Below, one piece after another: positions 14,663-20,484 of a stretch of DNA of 20,484 nucleotides (its first letter is position 1; every line of letters begins with the position of its first letter). The position numbers and the translations under genes were made by a program. The notes below the pieces were generated by a model. The model made no database searches and was not told where the DNA came from. It was given only the letters and a program-made list of their open reading frames with translations. Source of the stretch: Candidatus Zixiibacteriota bacterium (GTDB lineage: Bacteria > Zixibacteria > MSB-5A5 > SM1-73); contig JAGMFA010000018.1 of the NCBI GenBank assembly GCA_023127875.1, positions 1 to 20,484 on the forward strand, given 5' to 3'.

Positions 14663-17600
14663 TCACAATCTTTGCAAGAGATTTTTAACAAAAAGGGTTT
14701 TTTTCTCATTTCCTCCCTTTAGATGGACGGAAAGTTTAAGTGTCTTATCAACTGCAAATTCTAAAGGCAGATTGATCTTTCGTCTGAAATTTTCTATCTC
14801 TTTTTTTCCTATCTTCTTATCCTCGGAGAACTGAAGCAACAGAACATCTTCTTTCAAAGAGAGTCTAAAAATCCCCAGATGGGAGGCTATGATCTTGGCG
14901 CAGGTGAAATTTAAAAGATCCTCCACCTCCTGTGGTGGATTCCCGAATCGGTCAATCATTTCAGCCTCCACCTCTTTTACCTCTTCTGGTGATTTAGCTT
15001 CCGAAAGTTTCTTGTAGATTTCTACCCTCTGCTGGCTATCAGAAATGTAGGATTCTGGAATATAGATCTCCAGATCGAATTGGATTTTTACCTCCGGAAG
15101 CTTTTCTATCTTCTCTCCTTTGAGTTCTTTTACCGCCTCGTCCAAAAGCCGACAGTAAAGGTCAAAGCCCACCTCTTGGATGAAGCCATGTTGCTGAGCT
15201 CCCAAGAGATTTCCCGCTCCCCTGATCTCCAGATCCCTTAATGCCAGGTGAAAGCCGGAGCCAAGCTGGGTGAACTGCTCTAATGCTTTGAGTCTCTTTC
15301 GTGCGGTCTGACTCAACAGCTTAACTTTCGGTATCAAAAGATAAGCATAGGCTCTTAGGTTCGATCTTCCTACCCTTCCTCTGAGTTGATAGAGCTGGGC
15401 TAAGCCAAACCGATCTGCCCGGTCTATGATGATGGTGTTTACACTGGGGATATCTATCCCTGACTCGATGATGGAGGTGACTAAAAGAAGGTCATATCGA
15501 TGAGCCAGAAAGTCCAGCATCACCTTTTCCAAAAGGTTTTCCTCCATCTGTCCATGAGCGATGGCAGCTCTGATCTGAGGAACCAAATCCTGTAAGAATC
15601 TATACATGGCTTCTATGGTCTGCACCCGATTGTGAACAAAATACACCTGCCCTCCCCGATCCACCTCCCTGAGGATGGCATCGGCGATAAGCTTTTTGTC
15701 AAACCCTGCGATCTCGGTATGGATGGGAAGCCGATCCTTTGGAGGAGTGTTGATGATGGACATATCTCGGGCGCCCAAAAGGGAAAGCTGGAGGGTGCGG
15801 GGGATGGGAGTGGCAGTTAGGGTAAAGACATCAACCAGCCGGCGCAGTTTTTTTATCTTCTCCTTATGTGTCACTCCAAACCTCTGCTCTTCATCAATGA
15901 TCAAAAGTCCCAAGTCTTTAAACTGAATATCCTTCTGGATGAGGCGGTGGGTGCCGATGACCACATCCACCTTCCCCTCCTTCAAGCCCCGCACGATCTC
16001 CTTTTGTTCATTCCTACTCTTAAACCGGGAGAGCATCTCCACGTTTACGGGGAAACTTTTCAGCCTTTCGGAGAAGGTGACAAGGTGCTGTTGAGCCAAG
16101 ATGGTGGTGGGGACCAACACCGCCACCTGCTTTCCGTCCATCACCGTCTTGAATGCCGCTCTTACCGCCACCTCGGTCTTACCATATCCCACATCTCCAC
16201 AGATCAGACGATCAGCAGGGGTGCTTTGTTCCATGTCCGTTTTTACAGCATCGATAGCGGCAAGTTGGTCCGGGGTCTCCTCATAGATAAAGGAGGCTTC
16301 CAACTCCTTTTGCCAGACGGTATCACCAGAGAAGACAAGGCCGGGTTTGGCTTTTCTTTCTGCATAAAGCTGGATCAACTCCTGCGCCATATCCTGAATA
16401 GCTTTTTTGGTTCTCTTCTTCAGATTTTCCCATGAGGTTCCGCCCAGTTTTGATAAAGCGGGAGCACCTTCTTTTCCCACAAATCTGTGCACCCGGTTGA
16501 ACTCTTCAATGGGGACATATAGCTTGTCATCTCCGTGATAGACAAGTTTCAGACATTCCCTCTTTCGTTCATCCACCTCCAAGGTCTCAAGTCCAGCATA
16601 TTTGCCGATCCCATGATCAATGTGAACCACAAAATCTCCAGTAGATAGAGCAGAATAGGAGGAGAGGGCGATCCCTTCGTTGAATCGCCGCTTACGTCGT
16701 CGCCAGAAATATCGAGAAAATATTTGATGATCCGTCAGAACCACCAAACTAATCTCCGGGAAGCTGAAACCTTCGGAAAGATTTTTAACCTGCCAGGCTA
16801 TCCCATCCGCACATCTGTCCAAAAGCTCAACTAATCGTTCCTTCTGCCCCACATTGTCGCAGAAGATGAAGACTTTCTGTTTTTCAGAGAAGTAGCTTTT
16901 AATAGACCTCTTGAGCAGATCCACATTTCCCCCGAAGACCTCCGGTTCTTTCATTCCCAGATCAACAGCCTCCTTCTTTTCTCCCAGGGAAAGGTGATCA
17001 ATGGTTTTAAATTGATCCATCTTAGCAAAAAAGCTTTCCGGCTTGCCCCACAGGTCAAAAGGTTTAGGAACTGCCTCTTCTTTGTCTTGCGCCTCAGTGA
17101 AGAGTCTTTCGGTTTCCACATAAATCTGATCCAGTTCGCTTTCAATTATGGAAGGCTCATCCAGAAATATGATAGAGTCTGGGGAAAGGTAATCCAGTAT
17201 CTGAGCTTGAGACATACCAAACAAGCTGGCCAACCACTCCAGGCCGGGCACCTCCTCTTGGAACTGCATCTTCTCTCTTAAGCTCTCTGCCTGCTCCGAT
17301 CTCAATTTTGAAAGATGCTCCTCCAGCCTTTCATCGCTGATCAAAACCTCCCTTTTGGGCAGAATCAGAGCGGAACCGATTTTCTGCAAAGACCTCTGAT
17401 CGGAGACGGCAAATGTGCGAACCGATTCGATTCTGTCTCCAAAGAACTCTATTCTTATCGGATCGGAGGAGGAATAGGGAAAAACATCCAGGATTCCTCC
17501 CCTGATGCTGAAGCTCCCGATCTCCTCTACCTGAGGAAATCGTTTGAATCCTAAATCACTAAGTTTTTGAGAAAGTTGCTCGATATCGGCAGTCTCTCCC

Positions 17601-18037
17601 ACTTTAAGTCTGATACTCTTTTTCTTCAATTCGCCAGGGGGGATTGTCTTTTCCATACATGCCCGGATGGTTGTCACCACTATGGGTTTTTTTCCCATGA
17701 CCAGATCATACAAGCTCTCTAATCTTCTTCCTATAACTTCGCTATGAGGGACTTTCAACTCATAAGGGAGAATTTCCCAGCTGGGAAAGAGCCTTACCTT
17801 CTCCTCCCCCAGAAAAGAGATCAGATCCTCATATGTCTTCCAGCTATCCTCGGGACTTGAGGTTATAACCAAGAGAGGAGAGTTAAGCTCTTTTTTCAGA
17901 TAAGCTAAAAGCAGAGATTTTCCCGAACCCACCAGGCCCGAGATCAAAACCTTCTTTTTGTCGGAGGTTAGAAGATCTTTTATCTTCTGAAAGCTCTCAG
18001 AGTTTTTGGCTGATTCTAAAATCTCACCCAATGACAT
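14663..18037 (-). CDS. mfd: Transcription-repair coupling factor Mfd
   Basis: A 1124-residue superfamily 2 translocase that pushes stalled RNA polymerase off DNA and recruits UvrA. Domain order is that of Mfd: UvrB-homology region (about 1-340, with FSIRGGILDVFPYSS at 175-190), RNA-polymerase-interacting domain (about 465-530, GDFVVHIDHGIGKYAGLE), and the translocase (about 580-905) with Walker A GDVGYGKT (614-621), DEEQ (715-718), TATPIPRT and the RGRVGRS motif VI (886-892). The C-terminal TRCF domain is about 980-1085. Length is close to E. coli Mfd. An unusual point is a perfect P-loop, GLVGSGKS (34-41), in the N-terminal domain, where the Mfd proteins I recall have a degenerate one. The ATG at 18037 gives the expected N-terminus; TTAGGA lies about 10 bases upstream. 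It is the first gene of a probable two-gene unit with the PpiC lipoprotein. Confidence 0.97.
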   Translation of the reverse strand: MSLGEILESAKNSESFQKIKDLLTSDKKKVLISGLVGSGKSLLLAYLKKELNSPLLVITSSPEDSWKTYEDLISFLGEEKVRLFPSWEILPYELKVPHSEVIGRRLESLYDLVMGKKPIVVTTIRACMEKTIPPGELKKKSIRLKVGETADIEQLSQKLSDLGFKRFPQVEEIGSFSIRGGILDVFPYSSSDPIRIEFFGDRIESVRTFAVSDQRSLQKIGSALILPKREVLISDERLEEHLSKLRSEQAESLREKMQFQEEVPGLEWLASLFGMSQAQILDYLSPDSIIFLDEPSIIESELDQIYVETERLFTEAQDKEEAVPKPFDLWGKPESFFAKMDQFKTIDHLSLGEKKEAVDLGMKEPEVFGGNVDLLKRSIKSYFSEKQKVFIFCDNVGQKERLVELLDRCADGIAWQVKNLSEGFSFPEISLVVLTDHQIFSRYFWRRRKRRFNEGIALSSYSALSTGDFVVHIDHGIGKYAGLETLEVDERKRECLKLVYHGDDKLYVPIEEFNRVHRFVGKEGAPALSKLGGTSWENLKKRTKKAIQDMAQELIQLYAERKAKPGLVFSGDTVWQKELEASFIYEETPDQLAAIDAVKTDMEQSTPADRLICGDVGYGKTEVAVRAAFKTVMDGKQVAVLVPTTILAQQHLVTFSERLKSFPVNVEMLSRFKSRNEQKEIVRGLKEGKVDVVIGTHRLIQKDIQFKDLGLLIIDEEQRFGVTHKEKIKKLRRLVDVFTLTATPIPRTLQLSLLGARDMSIINTPPKDRLPIHTEIAGFDKKLIADAILREVDRGGQVYFVHNRVQTIEAMYRFLQDLVPQIRAAIAHGQMEENLLEKVMLDFLAHRYDLLLVTSIIESGIDIPSVNTIIIDRADRFGLAQLYQLRGRVGRSNLRAYAYLLIPKVKLLSQTARKRLKALEQFTQLGSGFHLALRDLEIRGAGNLLGAQQHGFIQEVGFDLYCRLLDEAVKELKGEKIEKLPEVKIQFDLEIYIPESYISDSQQRVEIYKKLSEAKSPEEVKEVEAEMIDRFGNPPQEVEDLLNFTCAKIIASHLGIFRLSLKEDVLLLQFSEDKKIGKKEIENFRRKINLPLEFAVDKTLKLSVHLKGGNEKKTLFVKNLLQRL

Positions 18038-18349
18038 AGCTCCTAAATCCTAACGCTTGTTGATTTCGGGAAGGTTCGACCCCACATTCTTTTATCCCAG
18101 GCGGGTGGGGACAATTCCCGACCTTACCTCGTTCCTGACAAGCACTGAAACGTATGGTTCAGGGTAAGCTCGGATGTTCCATTTTTTTCATCTTACACAA
18201 ATAGAGGATACGTTTTCTGGGTTTCAAAATTGGAGCCTTAGTTTTTACGATTGGATAGGGATTTTCCAAAAATAGCTACTCAAAAAGGAGAAATAAATAT
18301 AGTCATTGGAAAAAGCTGGGCAAAATTAAACGCTAAAAAACAAAGGGTT
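18038..18349. other. 312-bp gap upstream of mfd, nothing firm
   Basis: This gap must hold the mfd promoter (minus strand) and the end of the methyltransferase unit. I see only weak structure: GACCCCAC / GTGGGGAC arms at about 18079-18110 with a mismatch, and TTTTCCAA / TTGGAAAA arms at about 18263-18313. No convincing sigma-70 boxes, RNA gene or ORF could be picked out. Confidence 0.4.
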
Positions 18350-19084
18350 TTAAGTCTTTCGGGAGATCAAAATCATACGAGGCGAGTCTAAACTATATTC
18401 TGTGAAATCGAAATCACCATAGACCGATTCCAAGACGAAGCCTGCTTTTTTTAGCAAATTCAATATCTCGGCGAACGAATACAATCTCAGGGAGATAGAA
18501 TATTCTCTTCTTTTCCCGTTCTGAAAAAGAAGGGTGCGTGTAGTCTCCAATCGGCTGGTGAACAGATCAAAAAAGTTATCCTCCAGCATTGTGAAATCTC
18601 TTTCCGGACGCCATCTTCTCCTTTGGAAATTTCTAATCTGCTGTTCCCGGTTTATGAGGTCCAGAAGGAAAAGTCCTTTTTTCCTTAGAGCTTTACACAC
18701 ACCTTTAAGAACCTTTAGGTCATCTTTTTCCGTATCAAAAAACCCGAAGGAGGTGAAGATGTTCACTACCGCATCGAACCGATCCTCAAAGGGGAGCCTT
18801 CTCATGTCGCCTTTTTTGAATTCTATCTTTAATCCCAAGGTGGCTGAATCCTTTTTTGCTTTCTGAAGGAAGAAATCTGAAAGATCATAACCGGTGACTT
18901 TAAAACCTCTTTGTGCCAGCTCAATGGAATGTCTACCGTAACCACAGCACAGATCCAAAATCTGAGCTTTGGACTTAAGGTCCATCATCCTGACGATGGA
19001 CTCCACCTCTCTGGAAGTTCTTTTCTCCAGCTCTTCATAAACTTTCAGATAATGTTCATCAAAAAATTTCTGCCACCAATACAT
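18350..19084 (-). CDS. Class I SAM-dependent methyltransferase
   Basis: A 244-residue Rossmann-fold methyltransferase. Motif I is LDLCCGYGR (43-51), followed by the acidic ribose-binding residue in VTGYDLS (D67), GDMRRLPF (92-99, motif II region) and the FDAVVNIFTSFGFF strand typical of the group. The substrate cannot be told; these proteins are usually annotated only as methyltransferase domain 11/25 type. The N-terminus MYWWQKFFDEHYLKVYEEL matches the usual opening of this subgroup (WYxxFFDEDYL), which supports the ATG at 19082-19084 although no good ribosome binding site precedes it. It lies 87 bases downstream of the agmatinase gene, across an AT-rich inverted repeat, so co-transcription with the polyamine genes is uncertain. 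A polyamine-related function should not be assumed. Confidence 0.88.
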   Translation of the reverse strand: MYWWQKFFDEHYLKVYEELEKRTSREVESIVRMMDLKSKAQILDLCCGYGRHSIELAQRGFKVTGYDLSDFFLQKAKKDSATLGLKIEFKKGDMRRLPFEDRFDAVVNIFTSFGFFDTEKDDLKVLKGVCKALRKKGLFLLDLINREQQIRNFQRRRWRPERDFTMLEDNFFDLFTSRLETTRTLLFQNGKRREYSISLRLYSFAEILNLLKKAGFVLESVYGDFDFTEYSLDSPRMILISRKT

Positions 19085-19096
19085 GCGCTTCGCTAA

Positions 19097-19235
19097 ATTA
19101 AAAATTTAAAAAGCAAAATGCAAAATTAAAAAACAAAAAACTGAAATCACAAAAAACCATTTATTTCCAGATCAATTTTGAATTTTGCGTTGTAATTTTG
19201 AATTTTTCTTTTTGAATTTTGAACTCTTTTGTTCT
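19097..19235. repeat. AT-rich inverted repeat running into agmatinase 3' end
   Basis: The left part (about 19097-19139) is A-rich, with words such as GCAAAATGCAAAATTAAAA. The right part (about 19173-19222) is the T-rich counterpart, with TTTTGAATTTTGCG and repeated AATTTTGAA. They form a long imperfect hairpin with about 35 bases between the arms. The right arm lies inside the agmatinase coding region. On the minus strand it could act as a terminator-like structure or be a mobile low-complexity repeat. Confidence 0.65.
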
Positions 19236-20107
19236 TTGCTCACCATATAGCCAATGATCTTGTAGATCAGCCTTGCCGCTAAAAAATCTGGTGCCACAAA
19301 ACCGGGTATGGGACAAAGCTCCACCACATCGAAGCCCACTAAATTTTTTTCATAAACCAGCTCTTTAAGAAAATCCAATGTCTCATACCAGAGAAGTCCC
19401 CCCGGTTCCGGAGTCCCCACCGCTGGCATGATGGATGGATCAAGAACATCCAGATCAAAAGTCAAATAAACATCCGAGCCGAGTTTGTCTAAGACTTTTT
19501 CTTTCCATCGGTCATGATTCCTCATGTCTTGAGCAAAGAAAACGTCGGCTTTGTTTTGCTGTATAAATTCGTGTTCCTCCTCACTTGAATTTCTTATTCC
19601 CACCCCGACAAAGGGCGACAGCTCTCCAATTCTGCGCATCACGCAGGCATGGCTGAATCTGTTCCCCTGATAGCTGTCTCTTAAGTCCGCATGTGCATCC
19701 ATCTGTAGAACACAAAGATTGGGATATCTCTCACAGAAAGCCTTGACTGCTCCTATGCTGATGGTATGTTCTCCTCCGACCATCACGAACTTTTTCCCGT
19801 TGTTTATCAATTCATTTGTTGCTTGATATACTTTCTCAAGCATTCTCTGTGCACCCGAGGTGATTATCTCCATATGATCCAAAGTGCAGATGCCAGCTTT
19901 ACAAGCTTCGAATTTCAATTCCTCATCGAAGGTCTCCACCTCCTGGGAGGCGGAGATGATAGCTTGGGGAGCATGTTTGGTTCCCTTCTGATAGGTGGTG
20001 GACTGCTCGTAGGGAACCGGAAGAATCACGAATTCCGATTTTTCAAATTCGGCAAACTCAGAAGGAAGACCAAGAAAGTTATATGAGTGAGAAGTAATTT
20101 TATCCAA
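19172..20107 (-). CDS. speB: Agmatinase (ureohydrolase)
   Basis: Hydrolyses agmatine to putrescine and urea with a two-manganese centre. The 311-residue protein has all the ligands: H114 (GGEHTIS), D137/H139/D141 (MDAHADLRD) and D218/D220 (TFDLDVLDPS). It also has E234 in GTPEPGGL and SHACVMRR after the DAHAD motif. The gene follows a pyruvoyl-dependent arginine decarboxylase by 32 bases in the same direction, which favours agmatinase over arginase, because the decarboxylase makes its substrate. The start is a TTG (20105-20107); the frame has a stop four codons upstream (TAA) and no ATG near, so TTG is the only reasonable choice. The last 20 or so residues (KEQKSSKFKKKNSKLQRKIQ and one more) are unusually basic and are encoded by an AT-rich repeat, so they are probably a late addition to the normal C-terminus. 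Confidence 0.93.
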   Translation of the reverse strand: MDKITSHSYNFLGLPSEFAEFEKSEFVILPVPYEQSTTYQKGTKHAPQAIISASQEVETFDEELKFEACKAGICTLDHMEIITSGAQRMLEKVYQATNELINNGKKFVMVGGEHTISIGAVKAFCERYPNLCVLQMDAHADLRDSYQGNRFSHACVMRRIGELSPFVGVGIRNSSEEEHEFIQQNKADVFFAQDMRNHDRWKEKVLDKLGSDVYLTFDLDVLDPSIMPAVGTPEPGGLLWYETLDFLKELVYEKNLVGFDVVELCPIPGFVAPDFLAARLIYKIIGYMVSKEQKSSKFKKKNSKLQRKIQN

Positions 20108-20139
20108 AGTTTTTGATTAACTCTTTTTTAAAATATCCT

Positions 20140-20484
20140 TTATTCGGGAACAAAAATGGCGGCGGCTACTACCGAAGTCCAGAGCCCGTTTTTATCCCCT
20201 TCTGCAGATTGAGTGGCGTTGGTTGTTCGGACGATCGCGCCGGAGATCTTCCATATTTCCTTTCTCTCGTCCCAGCTTTTGTCCACATCGAAGTCGATTC
20301 CTAAGGTGGTGGCAAGCATGGTGGCGGCTAAATCCTCTGCATAGTCCCCCGCTTTTTTTAGTGTCTGCCCAAAAGCTTTATGCTCAGCTAAATAACCGTA
20401 CTGTGTCCTATCGTTGGGAATAGCTATCCCCACCGAGGCGGAGACTAAACGGTTAGGCTCGTTAGTGGAGTTGGAACTCATCAC
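20140..20484 (-). CDS. pdaD: Pyruvoyl-dependent arginine decarboxylase, 5' end outside window
   Basis: Decarboxylates arginine to agmatine, the first step towards putrescine by the agmatine route. The visible C-terminal 114 residues contain [20 protein letters not shown], then [25 protein letters not shown], and the closing [15 protein letters not shown], all characteristic of the PvlArgDC family as I recall it from archaea, chlamydiae and several bacterial phyla. The serine that self-cleaves to form the pyruvoyl group lies upstream of the visible part, so the state of the active site cannot be judged. The frame remains open to the edge of the window and the gene clearly starts beyond it. The agmatinase gene follows after 32 bases, making a two-step pathway unit. 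Confidence 0.9.
   Translation of the reverse strand: MMSSNSTNEPNRLVSASVGIAIPNDRTQYGYLAEHKAFGQTLKKAGDYAEDLAATMLATTLGIDFDVDKSWDERKEIWKISGAIVRTTNATQSAEGDKNGLWTSVVAAAIFVPE

Overview
The window looks like chromosomal DNA of a Gram-negative-type bacterium from a poorly cultivated lineage. The evidence is SurA/PpiC-type periplasmic foldases (one secreted, one lipoprotein), a standard-length DnaE1 and Mfd, AGGAGG-like ribosome binding sites at some genes, and a secreted papain-family protease ending in a dockerin pair of the DLGDVVYLINYLFKG type. I associate that dockerin style with Zixibacteria and related candidate phyla. This placement is an inference from style, not from a marker-gene comparison.

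Left part (275-3153, all +): a SurA-like foldase, an RqcP-like S4 RNA-binding protein, a repeat-filled gap, a rhomboid protease, and a small two-CxxC protein whose start overlaps the rhomboid stop. Next (about 3150-3942) is a cluster of palindromes around a broken REP-associated tyrosine transposase (RAYT). dnaE (3967-7407) follows, then an unrecognised 146-residue ORF, another palindrome block, and the protease-dockerin gene (8301-10460).

Right part (10529-20484, all -). In transcription order from the right edge: pyruvoyl-dependent arginine decarboxylase (5' end outside the window) and agmatinase, together arginine to agmatine to putrescine; a class I methyltransferase; mfd followed by a PpiC-type lipoprotein; a repeat-dense gap of about 650 bp; and a cNMP-PAS-HATPase sensor protein that converges on the protease gene.

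Most genes are ordinary housekeeping genes. The unexplained material is mainly between genes. A family of inverted repeats built on the words TTGGTAACGGAC and TTCGTCACGGACG occurs at four or more gaps and brackets the RAYT. A nested inverted repeat in the 12.2-12.6 kb gap is bracketed by two near-identical 33-bp direct repeats. An AT-rich repeat has run into the 3' end of the agmatinase gene. Protein-level oddities are a histidine-kinase-like protein with no histidine in its dimerisation region, an Mfd whose N-terminal domain carries a textbook P-loop, and a foldase whose second parvulin domain has lost its histidines. I did not find a convincing new multi-gene defence or biosynthetic system; the RAYT/palindrome set is the closest thing to a system here.
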